Assembly (NCBI GenBank): GCA_022113835.1 | Contig: JAILWY010000020.1 | Span: 4,898,001-4,962,000, forward strand | From: Atopsyche davidsoni | Lineage: Eukaryota; Arthropoda; Insecta; Trichoptera; Hydrobiosidae | Length of the DNA stretch: 64,000 bases | Direction: 5' to 3' | In this document: positions 9,602 through 24,689 of the stretch, piece by piece | Layout of the letters: the number at the start of each line of letters is the position of its first letter | Numbering within the stretch: the stretch's first letter is position 1 | Notes under the pieces: generated by a model | The model's input: only the letters and a program-made list of their open reading frames with translations | What the model was told of the DNA's origin: nothing | The model's database searches: none | Translations under genes and position numbers: made by a program

Positions 9602-11946
9602 TCACATAGCGCAGATAAGAACGAGACATTTAAAATAAGTTTTCACCTTGCATGTGCCGGAGCAAATGTTACAAACAAAACTATTCTCGCTCATGTTAGT
9701 TTTATATGAACATTGGTCACAAGCAAAAGGCTTCTCGCCAAAATGAATAAGCTTATGCTTCTTTAAATTACCCTTTCTATTACATTTATAAGAACATCGA
9801 TCACAAGCAAAAGGCTTGTCACCGGTATGTTTAAGCTTGTGCATGACCAAACTTCTCCTAGTGTTACATTTGAATAAACATTGGTCACAAGCAAAAGGCT
9901 TCTCGCCACTATGAATTAGATTGTGAAGCTTTAATTCACCCTTTCTTTTACATTTGAAAGAACATTGGTCACAAACAAAAGGCTTCTCGTCAGAATGATT
10001 AAGCTTGTGCTTATTCAAACTACTCTTAGTGTTACATATGTATGAACATTGGTCACAAGCAAAAGGCTTCTCGCCACTATGAATTAGATTGTGAAGCTTT
10101 AATTCACCCTTTCTCTTACATTTGAAAGAACATTGGTCACAAACAAAAGGCTTCTCGCCAGTATGAATAAGCTTGTGCATCCTTAAATCTCCCTCTCTCT
10201 TACATTTATATAAACATTGGTCACAAGCAAAAGGCTTCTCGCCACTATGAATTGGATTGTGAAGCTTTAATTCACCCTTTCTCTTACATTTGAAAGAACA
10301 TTGGTCACAAGCAAAAGGCTTCTCGTCAGTATGAATAAACTTGTGCATCTTTAAATCACCCCCTCTCTTAAATTTAGATGAACATTGGTCACAAGCAAAA
10401 GGCCTCCAATCAGTATGAATAAGCATGTGCACTTTTAATGACCTCTTTTTACCACATTTATATGAACATTGATCACAAATAAAGAGCTTCTTGTCCGTAA
10501 ATGCTAGAAACGGTTCACTCTCTCCAACTCTCTTGAATATCGAGGTGCTCAGCAAATCTCCACTTCCCTCACTATGGATGTTCACTTCAGCATGCGATTG
10601 CACACACACCTGAAACAGATAATTACATCATATTAATCATTTATACTATTATAGATTGTTCTTTATTAAATTCAACTTTTTGGCCTGATTCAAAGCGGAA
10701 GCTGAATAAAAATTTTTTTTTTCTGTTTTAATTGATATCAAAAATCGAAGACGAGGCAAAACATGTGCAAGAAAAGCAGCTGTCAACAATTAACTGAACG
10801 CTCACAATGGCAAATTGTCAGTAAAATTTCATGTGAAAATGTGGATTAAAACTAAAAACTTGAATTCACTTCCATTAAAACTTAAAACTTCTATTAAATT
10901 CCACCAAGTACTCTCTGTCAAAAATATTGAACTTATTAATTTTATTAAAAGACGGTTTTCTTAACTACTTTAATAAATTCATTCTTTCAATATATTTTTA
11001 TTTTAGAAACACCGGAACCTTTGGTGGGACTCTTGTTAATACCGTCTTATGTACAAAAGATAACAACGGGGACTATTTATACTGAACACAACTACCATGG
11101 CCATGCAACGAACTGTACGGAACAATACAATTAATTAATCTTGAAACAATACAATCAATTAATTAACTTATGCCATCCATAAAGGTCTCTGAAATATTAT
11201 AATAACCATTTGGTCTTGTACCAAGAAAGTTATGTTCTAGCTGGGAGGAAAATAAGGCCAATAATCTGATCAGTTCTTGTTCATCCCTCCATCCATCTTG
11301 TTCAAAATAATTTTGTGATTTATATAAGTGGGTTTACAAAGTAACAGGCGCACATCTAATATTTTTTTAATTACATACACCCTGTGAAATAACAAAAATG
11401 CAGTTTCCCTTTGATTATAAGGAAATGTTTTATTTTATCTACTTAAGACCCCGTCGTTAAAGGCGTACTGCTTCAAAGAGAAAAATGACTCGACTGATAC
11501 CAATCTCCAGGATCACTACTGATTTCCATGGATTGAAATTAACGTTTTAGAAAAAGTAACTTATTATAATATTTATATTTCTTTGATTTTGGAAAAGGTT
11601 GAGAGTGAATGTAGAGCCCCTAAAAGGGAACATTTTTATTGATCCCTTTGAATAGCCAGTGACCGAACTTGACAGGCGGTTATATATTCATGCGAGGCAG
11701 GCTAGTATGGGGCGATTACAAGAGTCGGCATATTACCTGCTCGCGTTTGACAGATGCTGAGGAGGCAGCTCTTTTGTGTTCCAGCAAAGCTTCCTCAACG
11801 TCGAAGTCTTCTATTTTGATCTCATCATATTCTGGGGCGCCGGGGAAGGACGCCTCATCCTCGGGCTTCACAGAGAGCACCTCACAACTGTCGAGCCCGC
11901 CGCCGTCTTCGACGTCAGGGATTTCCTGCTTCACAAGAGCGTTCAT
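9602..11946 (-). CDS. C2H2 zinc-finger protein A (two exons)
   Basis: Likely a nuclear DNA-binding protein. Exon 1 is 11737-11946 (70 codons, donor GTAATA). Exon 2 is 9602-10609 (acceptor CTGTTTCAG, phase 0). Together they give 405 residues. Exon 1 is acidic and carries three sumoylation-type motifs (VKQE, VKPE, IKIE). The fingers start at about residue 115: nine C-X2-C-X12-H-X3-H units joined by TGEKP-type linkers, then a degenerate tenth. The Cys-rich tail (FVCNICSGTCK) is shared with gene B. The finger helices are repetitive (KRKGELKLHN occurs three times), a sign of finger duplication or gene conversion. The gene belongs to a tandem family with copies at 13.6-15.2 kb and 18.2 kb. Target sites are unknown. 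Confidence 0.88.
10870..11000 (-). repeat. Dispersed repeat in intron of zinc-finger gene A
   Basis: Contains TCCACCAAGTACTCTCTGTC followed by AAAAATATTG, which recurs at 12257-12284 in part and at 47811-47845. The adjoining ATTAAAAGACGG... tract also matches the DNA left of the piggyBac insertion (15337-15400). It is probably the end of the same family that carries GCCAAC..GTTGGCGAAAC cores elsewhere. Confidence 0.5.
11010..11660. other. Intron of zinc-finger gene A, nothing further recognised
   Basis: AT-rich intronic DNA between exon 2 and exon 1 of gene A. No internal gene or RNA was seen. Confidence 0.4.
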
Positions 11947-12430
11947 TTTACGCCAACTCTTAAAGAGAGATTATTCAGAAATACAAAACACTGCGTATAA
12001 AAATACACATAGACTTCTCTTGTCGGGACAAGACCACGAGAACCGCTCGACCTGTTAAATTGGTGTGCGTGTATTCTTTTTCGTAGATTGTTATGGTCAT
12101 GTTGCACTCTTTATTTTAATTTTCTTTAGGTTGCATGATTGATTCGTAATTTTAATATGTACTGTCAAGTTTGTCCTTGTCATTTTCGCCAAGGTGGTGT
12201 CCGTGATGCCGTAAACGCGCCGCCGACTGACATTTTGAAAGAATATTCGCGAAGAATCCTGCAAAGTACTCTCTGTCAAAAAGATTGATTACAATTTAAA
12301 TAAGCAAAAATCGCTATTATAGTGATTTTTGGTCGAGAGATTTTTGCAGAACTCGTAATATCGAACGATCGTTAGTGCAACAAGCTAGTGAAAGTTAAAA
12401 TCTCAAGTCTGAGCCAGAGATCCACTAAGG

Positions 12431-12860
12431 CAGGGGTCCCCAACCTTTTTGTACCCAAGAGCACATTACAGGATGCCGGTCGGGAGGCGGGCACCATAAT
12501 TAAATAGTTAAAATATATGTAAAGGAAGTTATAACTTTATAAATTAGAAATACACAAAATGCAAATATAGTAACAATCAATAAAAAAATCAATACATCTA
12601 ATAGAAGGGATGGGTCTGATGCTTTGATAGTAAATCCCCATAGGTCCTCGTCAATCTGAGCGCACAGCTTCTCCCAGCTCCACTTCTTCGCAGTCTTGTT
12701 GGAGATTGTAAACACCTTTATCGCTTTTGGGAGCCGCAATCTCCATCCTGACGACTGATCGATAATTTGCAACAAATCATCACGTGTTTTTTTTCTTCAA
12801 TATAACACCCACTAGGCTTATTTTATCATGCTATTCATGTGGTGACAGTGCCAAATAAAT
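12431..12860 (-). mobile_element. hAT-related remnant with C-terminal transposase-like tail
   Basis: The left end, CAGGGGTCCCCAACC (12431-12445), is of the hAT terminal type, as is a close relative at 57.2-57.4 kb. The minus-strand frame 12500-12775 gives KKWSWEKLCAQIDEDLWGF, then TIKASDPSLLLDV and a hydrophobic segment ending CVFLIYK. It aligns with the tail of the hAT remnant at 62.8-63.2 kb (TKKEIYWKSLGEEI, SIKVSDP, CVFLIYLK). No right terminus was found. It is part of the duplicated zinc-finger unit. Confidence 0.5.
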
Positions 12861-13609
12861 TATGTATTTAAAATTACTGAGCTCTCCAATTCTGAATTAA
12901 AAAGGTCCACATGAACATAACGAAAACACAAAATATATTGAAAACATTTATTTATTATTTTGAACAATGATGTGATACCAAATGGAAATTTGAATATAAT
13001 AAGCGAGGTAATTTTTACAAATAAAGTAAAACGATAACCACTCTCATCAATAGTATATTTATACTATCGAAGATGATGGTTCAAAAATATTATCTTTTAT
13101 GAAACATAAGTGTTGTTCAGGTTATATGTTTACGGCATTGACCATAGAATTTTATAAGCTTGGTGTTTTTAATTTACTTCTTAATTACAAGCGAAAGAAT
13201 TCATGAGTGAAAAAAGGAACCGGAAAGCAGGCTATTTAATACAAATAGAGATAGTGTTGTTCCGGATATATGTTTACGGCATTGATCTTACAATTTTATT
13301 ATTCTTAGTATTCTTCTCTTCATACAAATAACCCCATGGTTGGTAAGCAGGTATGTAAATTGTTAAATAACAAAAATATTATATCAGATGTAAGCATTCT
13401 AAGTTTATCTTGCGATGTACACCGAGAGGCATGGTGACAGGCACACCTCCCCCTCCGGGTGCTTAGCAAAATGAAACGTCTCAAATTCTCACAAGCGACC
13501 ACCAAAACATCAAACTATAAAAAAGAAATGCAGCGCAATGTCAAGTGTCAATCTAGTCCTTTTTTGTAGTTCTTTAATTTCATCTGAAAGTAAACACATC
13601 ACAAGTAAC

Positions 13610-15244
13610 TCACTTAACGCAGATAAGAACGACGCATTTCAACTTAGTTCTCAGCTTGCATGTGCCAGAGCACTTGTTACAAACAAAACACTTCTCACAA
13701 AAGTGCATGAGCATGTGAGTCTTTAAAACAGCCTTTCTTTTAGTTTTATATGAACATTGATCACAAGCAAAAGACTTTTTGCCGGTATGAATAAGCTTGT
13801 GCTTCATCAAATTACCCTTAGCGTTACATTTGAATGAACATTGGTCACAAGCAAAAGGCTTCTCGCCAGTATGAATAAGATTGTGCCTCATCAAACTTCC
13901 CTTAGTTGTACATTTGAATGAACATTGGTCACAAGTAAAAGGCTTCTCACCAGTATGAATAAGATTGTGCTTCTTTAAATCACTCTTTCTATTACATTTC
14001 AATGAACATTGGTCACAAGCAAAGAGCTTCTGGCCAGTATGAATGAGACTGTGCTTCGCCAAACTTCCTTTAGTTTTAAATTTGAATGAGCATTGGTCAC
14101 AAGCAAAAGGTTTCTCGCCAGTATGATTGAGCTTGTGGATCTTTAACTCACCCTTTCTCTTATATTTAAATGAACATTGGTCACAAGCAAAAGGCTTCTC
14201 GCCAGAATGAATACGATTGTGCATCGTCAAACTTCCCTTAGTTTTACATTTGAATGAACATTGGTCACAAGCAAAAGGCTTCTTGCCAGTATGAATAAGA
14301 TTGTGTTCCTTTAAATAATCCTTTCTCTTACATTTAAACGAACATCGGTCACAAGCAAAAGGCTTCTCGCCAGTATGATTAAGCTTGTGCTTCTTTAAAT
14401 CACACATTCTCTTACATTTAATTGAACATTGGTTACAAGCAAAAGGCTTCTCGACAGTATGATTAAGCTTGTGCTTCTTTAAATGTTTCTTGGTTTTAAA
14501 TTTAGATGAACATAGGTCACAAGCAAAAGGCCTCCGATCAGTATGAATAAGCATGTGAAATCTTAATGACCTCTTTTTATAACATTTATATGAACATTGA
14601 TCACAAATAAATAACTTCTTGTCTGGAAATGCTATAAACGATACACTCTCTCCAACAGTCTTGAATATCGAGGTGCTCAGCAAATCTCCACTTCCCTCAC
14701 TAAGGATGTTCACTTCAGCATGCGATTGCACATGCACCTGAAACAGATAATTACATCATATTAATCATTTATACTATAGATTGTTGATTATAAAATTCAA
14801 AGTGGAAGCTTAATAAAAAAAGGGTTTTTGTATGTTTTAATCAATATCCTCAATCTTAATACATATTATTAAATACTTGATGAATCTGCATTCATTACCA
14901 ATTTAGGTCAATAGCGATAACAATCAAAGAACTTATGGTTTCAACTTACATAAACATGTTTCACAAACGACACTACTTGACAGGCTTGGTGAAGTGGTTA
15001 TATATCATGTCAGGCAGGCTAGTCGGGATATTACCTGCTCGCGTCTGGCAGATGCTGAGGAGGCAGCTCTTTTGTGTTCCAGCAGAGCTTTCTCAACGTC
15101 GAAGTCTTCTATTTTAATCTCATCATATTCTGGGGCGCCGGGAAAGGACGCCTCATCCTCGTGCTTCACGCGGAACACCTCACAACTGCCAAGCCCGCCG
15201 CCGTCTTCGAGGTCAGAGATTTCCTGCTTCACGTGAGTGTTCAC
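13610..15244 (-). CDS. C2H2 zinc-finger protein B (two exons)
   Basis: Paralogue of gene A with the same structure. Exon 1 is 15035-15244 (70 codons, donor GTAATA). Exon 2 is 13610-14737 (acceptor CTGTTTCAG, phase 0). The product is 445 residues. Exon 1 keeps VKQE and IKIE and has VKHE in place of VKPE. Eleven C2H2 fingers run from about residue 115, mostly FACDQCSFKCxxKGxL..H..IHTGEKP, followed by the shared degenerate Cys-rich tail (FVCNKCSGTCK). It has two more fingers than gene A, so finger number changed after duplication. The promoter side has been altered: piggyBac lies about 160 bases upstream of exon 1, with a third exon 1 beyond it. Confidence 0.88.
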
Positions 15245-15400
15245 TTTACGCCAATTCTTAAAGAAATTGTTCAGAAATTCAAAGCACTGTGTATGAAATT
15301 ATATGGATATATATCATCAGAATTATGATTCTTTTAATTGATCTTATTAGAAGACGTTGTCTTAATTATTTTTATGAAGTCTTTCTTTAAATATATTTAA

Positions 15401-18049
15401 CACTAAACGTACCAGCACTTGATATATACCTTATTCTACCACAACCGGTCAAATGACCGATCTTTGTTTTCTATGAAATATGGATGTAAGTAATAAGGAA
15501 ATAAACATAGTAACTTTATTATAATTAAACAAAAATGTATATGAACGATTTTTATTACACACACAAAGAAAAATAATTTTTAATTCATTGCTCATAGCAT
15601 TTTTTACATATATAGGATGTCTCAATTGTACATTTTCCGCAAACATTTTTTTGACATTGAGAACAAATTTTGAATGTTTTATTTTCGTTACAATAACCTA
15701 TTTGACATGTCTTACGATGATAAGAATCTGTAGTAGATATAGGCAATGTCCCTTTCGTATTTGTTTCTTCTTTTGGTTGTTTACAAGCTTCTCGAAAATC
15801 GGCGGCAAGTTCTACTGCTAACTGGAGTAAAAAATCTTGTCTAGAGATATTTTCTCCTGTCGTTTGCTTGTACAAAATCCAGGCATTTATGCCAGCTAAA
15901 TCAAGGATATTGAAAAATACTTGGAGAGGCCATCTGCGAGACTTAGATTTTGTGGTATATTTCCTCGCTATTTGATCGGTCATGTCTATATCGTTCGTTA
16001 AGTTATATCGTTCCATATCATCTTTCTTTTGCTTCGCAATTATTGGTAATTCCCTTTTATTTGAGCGGATAGTTCCAACTAACGTTGTTTTTTTCATTAG
16101 CAGTTGTGTTGCTAGGGATTTGCTTGTAAAGAAGTTGTCAGTGGTTACAGTTCTTCCGCAACCCGTAAATGGTTCCATGAGTTTGAGTACAATATATTCA
16201 GTGAGTGGTACTGAAGAGGGCCTATTTTCATCTTTTCCTAGATATGGAATTGCATTTATGATGAATTTGCTATCTACGTCAGATGCTAACCAAGATTTGA
16301 TTCCAAATTTATCAGGCTTGTTAGGCATGTATTGCGTAAATCTACATCTTACTTTAGTTGGAAATAGCTGTTCGTCTACAGTAATATTAGCACCCGGTTT
16401 ATAACAGTTTTGGCTGTTCTCAATGAATTTATTCCAAATCATAGATATCATGGCGAATTTGTCTGTTTTCAAACGTTGGCTCTGTTCATTTTTTTTATCA
16501 AAACGGATAAATTTGAGAATTTCTGTGAAATTATTTCTGCTCATAGTTTCTGAAAAAAATTTAGGCCCCCATATGTTATTCCACAAAAAAGAAACTTTCA
16601 AATGATTTGCTCCATATGCACCTCGTGCATATAAAATTGCAATAAATGCATCTAATTTATCTTGAGATAAACTCCAATCGGTTCCTAACACTCTCTTTGC
16701 TTCTTCTATTGTGCATATTCTTATATGGTTCATAACACGGTGGTCAAGTATCAACGAAAATGCAGTCTTAACTTTACCCTTTATAATATGACGTTTTGCA
16801 TATCCTGTGGGGCCTACTTCTTGCCTGAAAATGTTATGATGTGGTGATCTTCCAGGTGTACCATCTATTTGTATTTCTTTCCAAACAGTTCTATCAATCG
16901 CAACATGCTGTTCAATTTTTTCTATCTCTTCTTCAGAACTTGAAAGTAATTTAATTTTTTTTCGTCCACGACATATATTCACAATATTTTCCTCTTCATC
17001 CTCAGTAACTGTACATTCATACTCACTGTCTAATAGATCATTTCCAACCTGTATATCTTCATTTTCACAAAAATCATCTTCATCAATTTCCGAAAACTCT
17101 TCGTCAATATTATTTATATCTTCTAAGAACTTGTACTGTCTTGATTGTTTCGACATTTTCTGGGTAAAGAGTAAACTGTATTAGTAGTGGAGTAAAGCTA
17201 TCAAAATAAAATAAAAACTACCTACTAATACTAATAGTAATTTTATGTTAATGTGATCGTTGGGTACCGTCCGGACTTCGGTTGAATGTAGAGAAAAACC
17301 ACACTATGAATTTATTTCGTCAACAGAGCTCATCGACGGTCAGGTAAGATATGATATTACAACAAGACAGTACAGCACTTGTATGTACAAATTATAATCT
17401 ATATACTGGACACAGCCTAACAAAGGTGTATGCACAGACATGAACTTGTGCTTTTAGCAGCTCTCTGTTATCTTATCAAACAAAATAATGGTGTGAAAAG
17501 AGTCTATGCAAACAAGGACCCTCAAATAATGGTTATGACAAAGGGTACAAGAAAAATATAAAGGTTGATAAAGCAGGTAGATTACAATTGTTTGCGATAA
17601 GAAACACAAGAAAAAAATACGTGGTCTTAGCAGGCATATTACACTTAACACTAAAATGCTACTTCCAATCTAAAATTTTAGTCACTTTCTTGAATTTCTG
17701 ATTCACAGTTATCTTGATTGAACTAACTACGCAACAGTTTTTGCAAAAATGTGCAACTAACTGAATGCAATATGTTGAAAACGCATGTACATCATAATTT
17801 CTGATCCGATAACCTTATAAAGCAATAAATTGTTCTTGCGGTCAATTTGACCGGTTGTGGTAGTAATAGGTATACTATAAGCATAACTCAAAAAATACAC
17901 AATAAAAAAATTAAAAAAATAGAATATTACTTGTGTTTAATAAATAGAAAAGTCATGAAGTCAAATGTGCAAAAAATATAAAATTATATGCGCATTTTCT
18001 ATATCAAACTACAAAAGCGGTCATTTGACCGGTTGTGGTAAATTTAGTG
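15401..18049 (-). mobile_element. piggyBac-family DNA transposon
   Basis: The element is flanked by TTAA at 15397-15400 and 18050-18053, as piggyBac requires. Its ends match as inverted repeats: CACTAAACGTACCA on the left and CACTAAATTTACCA on the right (complement). A subterminal inverted repeat containing ACAACCGGTCAAATGACCG lies about 37 bases inside the left end but directly against the right end. A further copy (GCGGTCAATTTGACCGG) lies near 17839. This asymmetry is typical of piggyBac ends. It carries one transposase gene and inserted into the zinc-finger array. Confidence 0.93.
15585..17156 (-). CDS. piggyBac transposase with an internal deletion
   Basis: This DDE-type enzyme excises and inserts the element at TTAA. 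The single-exon frame encodes 523 residues. The N-terminus is acidic. The catalytic aspartates are visible: D261 (NITVDEQLFP), D340 (VTTDNFFTS) and D391/D394 (DIDMTDQ). The C-terminus is a Cys-rich zinc-binding domain (CQIGYC..CSQCQKNVCGKC..CKKC). Between MERYN and DIDMTDQ the insertion-domain segment seen in other family members, by my estimate about 50-60 residues, is missing without loss of frame. The catalytic residues survive, but the protein is probably inactive or impaired. The start ATG at 17156 is the first in frame. Confidence 0.9.
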   Translation of the reverse strand: MSKQSRQYKFLEDINNIDEEFSEIDEDDFCENEDIQVGNDLLDSEYECTVTEDEEENIVNICRGRKKIKLLSSSEEEIEKIEQHVAIDRTVWKEIQIDGTPGRSPHHNIFRQEVGPTGYAKRHIIKGKVKTAFSLILDHRVMNHIRICTIEEAKRVLGTDWSLSQDKLDAFIAILYARGAYGANHLKVSFLWNNIWGPKFFSETMSRNNFTEILKFIRFDKKNEQSQRLKTDKFAMISMIWNKFIENSQNCYKPGANITVDEQLFPTKVRCRFTQYMPNKPDKFGIKSWLASDVDSKFIINAIPYLGKDENRPSSVPLTEYIVLKLMEPFTGCGRTVTTDNFFTSKSLATQLLMKKTTLVGTIRSNKRELPIIAKQKKDDMERYNLTNDIDMTDQIARKYTTKSKSRRWPLQVFFNILDLAGINAWILYKQTTGENISRQDFLLQLAVELAADFREACKQPKEETNTKGTLPISTTDSYHRKTCQIGYCNENKTFKICSQCQKNVCGKCTIETSYICKKCYEQ

Positions 18050-18149
18050 TTAATATAGCTAGTGACAGATTTTGACAAGCTTGGTGAAGTGGTTTTGTAT
18101 TCATGTAAAGCAAGCTAGTGCGGGATGATTACAAGAGTCGGGATATTAC

Positions 18150-18359
18150 CTGCTCGCGTCTGGCATATGCTGAGGAGGCCGGTCTTTTGTGTTCCAGCAA
18201 AGCTTTCTCAACGTCGAAGTCTTCTATTTTAATCTCATCATATTCTGGGGCGCCGGGGAAGGACGTCTCATCCTCGGGCTTCACAGAGAGCACCTCACAA
18301 TTGCCAAGCCCGCCGCCGTCTTCGAGGTCAGGGATTTCCTGCTTCACAAGAGCGTCCAT
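18150..18359 (-). CDS. Orphan first exon of a third zinc-finger copy
   Basis: The 70 codons are nearly identical to exon 1 of genes A and B (MDALVKQEIPDLEDGGG..., VKPEDE, IKIEDFDVEKALLEH), with an intact donor GTAATA in phase 0. The upstream flank is also conserved with gene A. No C2H2 exon lies between it and gene B: the space holds the piggyBac element and exon 1 of gene B. Because all exon 1 copies end in the same phase, it could splice to the C2H2 exon at 14737 and act as an alternative first exon for gene B. It may equally be a dead duplicate. Confidence 0.65.
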
Positions 18360-18629
18360 TTTACGCCAACTCTTAAAGAGATTATTCAGAAATACAAAGC
18401 ACTGCGAATAAAATTACACAGAGGCTTCTCAGGTAATGGCAAGACCAAGCGTATCGCTCCAACTGTTAAATTGGTATGCGTGTATTTTTTATTCGTTGAT
18501 CGTCATGGTCGAGTTGCACTCTTTATTTTAATTTTCATTAAGTTGCATGATTGATCTGTCATTTTAATACTGTCAAGTTTGTTTTTGACATTTCCGCTAA
18601 GTTGGTGTCCGTGACGCAAAGCAAACGCA

Positions 18630-19500
18630 ACTTCTTTAGTATGGTCCAGCGGTGTAAAAGTTAAAATTTTTGTTTTATAAAATTACTAATCCTGCTAATA
18701 GGAATCAAATGTTAGTTGTGTTTAAAATTGTGAAACTATGATTTTCGCTAGTTATTTTATTTAAAAAATGTATTACTGTGACATGTATTCATTTGTTTTT
18801 ATCAAAGATTAAAATTATGTGAAAAAAATTTCATCCCGATCATTTCTTTTATAATTTTTAAAGACAACGTCAAGCAAAAAGAAATCAGTAGAATTAGTTA
18901 TTTCTTTTTTGATAAATTGGTTTACATCTAGGCGATGGATTAAATCAATGCAGTATTTTTAGAGGTTAAATTATATTTGGTACGATTTTAGTACTACTAA
19001 AAATAAAATTATTTATTTGTGTTATGTTCCGATAGTTCACGTTATGCATGTGCAGATTTTTTTGTAATTCAACCGTCTGCATAGTTATAATATCCTGATG
19101 CCATTGTTTTAAGTCAGACCTATCAGAGTACAAAATTAAATATTTTTATCATCAGAGATGTAATGACTTCCACGAGTCTGTACTTAATTCGCCACCAGCT
19201 CGGATCCTGAAGTTCTGCAGTCATACAAACCATTATTATCCATCGGACACTTCTTATTTTTACATATATTTGTGGCATGCTGTCCATACGAGCGACTGAG
19301 CATTGCTTGCCTACATCAAACAAACATAAAAAAATAATTAGGAATTTGTATAATTTTTTTTGACAAACCTCGAAAAACATGCAAACTTTTGTGAATTGCT
19401 TTCATTACTGTTTTACGATAAATTATTTCAGATTACACGAATAAAAAAATTAATATAATTAAGCATTTAATATAATAATATATACAAGGAAAAAAAAGTC
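18630..19500. other. AT-rich intergenic DNA
   Basis: This stretch separates the zinc-finger array from the 3' end of RpL5. No gene, RNA or repeat was recognised. Confidence 0.5.
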
Positions 19501-19519
19501 ATAATATGATATCACGCCG

Positions 19520-19525
19520 TTTATT
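19520..19525 (-). terminator. RpL5: Polyadenylation signal of RpL5
   Basis: AATAAA on the minus strand, about 35 bases past the RpL5 stop codon. A short 3' UTR fits a highly expressed ribosomal protein gene. Confidence 0.8.
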
Positions 19526-19559
19526 CAGAATGCCATCACAGAGTAAAACAAGGGGGGAC

Positions 19560-23192
<3,633 letters not shown>

Positions 23193-23260
23193 TTTGATTA
23201 TAAATCTACGATAATCCGGTCACGTAGAAACCAAGTCAGACGTCCGCCCGGCGGATACCT

Positions 23261-23270
23261 GAAAAAGAGC
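23261..23270 (-). promoter_or_regulatory. RpL5: Candidate TOP-type transcription start of RpL5
   Basis: CTCTTTTTC on the minus strand, about 70 bases upstream of the start codon, fits a terminal oligopyrimidine start as used by ribosomal protein genes. A start here would give a short GC-rich leader. Confidence 0.5.
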
Positions 23271-23279
23271 GTGATGGCG

Positions 23280-24470
23280 GTGACGCGGTGTTGCCACACG
23301 AAAAATATTACTATTAGTTATGGTTTGTTTATGAAAAGCTGTTGAATCATAAGTCAATTATAATAAAAAAAAAAAACAAAATTAAATTAAAAAAACCAAA
23401 TAATTTAATTAAAAAAATATATATTTATCGATGAAAAAGTAATTTTTAAAAAAAATAACAAATAGAAAATATTTCCATTAAAATATGCCTTAAATTCTGT
23501 TAGCTGATTGGTCAATTTTTTTTATTTTTAAAACCAACTATACAGCACAGCGCCTTTAAAAAAAAAGCTTTAATTACACACACAATAAATGATTTATTGA
23601 TATATTCACAGCAGCCATTTAATATTTGTGATCGAGTCTTTATTGTTTACAATGTAAATGAGTTATTAATCATCAGTGTACCTACCTACTGTTTAATATT
23701 TTATAATAGATTTTATTATTGTTTTCTACGTTTTGTATTAAAAAAATCTAATGAAATCAGTATAATGTGTATTTTTAAATAGCTTTAAACCCACATCAGG
23801 GAAAATGAAGCTATTTATTATTTTAAATCAAGGCGCTTATTCTATATATTTTCATCTAATTATGACGGATGATATCGGAATAATTGGTTAATTAATACAC
23901 ATTATAATTATAATGCTATAAATCATTTTAATAAATATACCCATTGAATTAAAATTGATAATTTTATCTGTCAAACCAATAGTCATTTAAAATCACGTCT
24001 TTGGGGCTAGCTAAAATGGCGATATCAAAACACGCGTCTAACCCTTGTAATGCTCGCTAATTATATTCCAAAATTAGTACATAGGACCGCAGTGTTTAGC
24101 TGTTTGCCGTTTTATTTACGCGGAGGATGTAACAATACACCCTGACTAATTGGAAATGAAGTCTCCCCTGGAAATTAATTAGAGCTCCGGCCCAGTAATC
24201 GAGTTGTGCCATCCTTTGCTATTTATTTTGCGAGCCCCCCCGACGCCCGCCAGGGCCGGCACAGACAAAATTATTAAATTAGTATTGTTACCGACGTACA
24301 TTTTGACAAAAAAACACTTGCTGGGATTCCAACGAAATATTTCAGTTTCGCCAATTTTGTATTTCGGCATCTTCAAGCAGCGTGAGTTGCAAACGAGCAA
24401 GTGACACATTGGCAATGATAAATATTATTCTGGATAACTATAATATATGCAAGCCTGTATTCCTCTATAA
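23280..24470. other. AT-rich intergenic DNA upstream of RpL5
   Basis: No coding sequence, RNA gene or distinct repeat was found. It is mostly A/T runs. Confidence 0.5.
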
Positions 24471-24475
24471 CTATG

Positions 24476-24685
24476 CAGGGTAAGGCAGGGAGGTATGGAC
24501 GCTTTGAAATAACAGTTACACACTCGTTTTTCAACGAAACAAATTTTTTTTTCAATGTGTAACTCGGATGTTGCCATCACAAAAAATCTCTTGACGAGCA
24601 GATACCCCCACTCTTTATCCACCAAGGTCATCCCCACCTCGAGTGGCGCCCCGTTCAAATCATCCATACCTCCCTGCCCAACCCT
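24476..24685 (+). mobile_element. MITE, copy 1 (TA-type, partner at 50575-50783)
   Basis: The ends are inverted repeats (CAGGGTAAGGCAGGGAGGTA at the left; TACCTCCCTGCCCAACCCTA at the right). The interior matches the copy at 50575-50783 in inverse orientation (for example GGTGGATAAAGAGT, TCTGCTCGTCAAG, GTTACACATTGAAAA). It is non-coding, about 210 bases. The end bases are slightly decayed. Confidence 0.8.
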
Positions 24686-24689
24686 ATAT

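Larger units (their letters stand above)
8365..18600 (-). repeat. Tandem duplication array of zinc-finger units
   Basis: Homologous blocks recur in the same order: exon 1 at 18150, 15035 and 11737; C2H2 exon at 13610 and 9602; 3' flank at 13305 and 9280; hAT-related remnant at 12500 and 8755. The spacing between units is about 3.3-4.1 kb. Upstream DNA of exon 1 matches well between 11947-12250 and 18360-18625. The third unit lacks a C2H2 exon. Confidence 0.85.

Noticed and set aside
11669..12058. Plus-strand open frames opposite zinc-finger exon 1 (also at 15005-15236 and 18118-18411)
   Set aside because: They mirror the conserved minus-strand exon 1. The minus-strand frame has start, donor, correct phase and a matching second exon.
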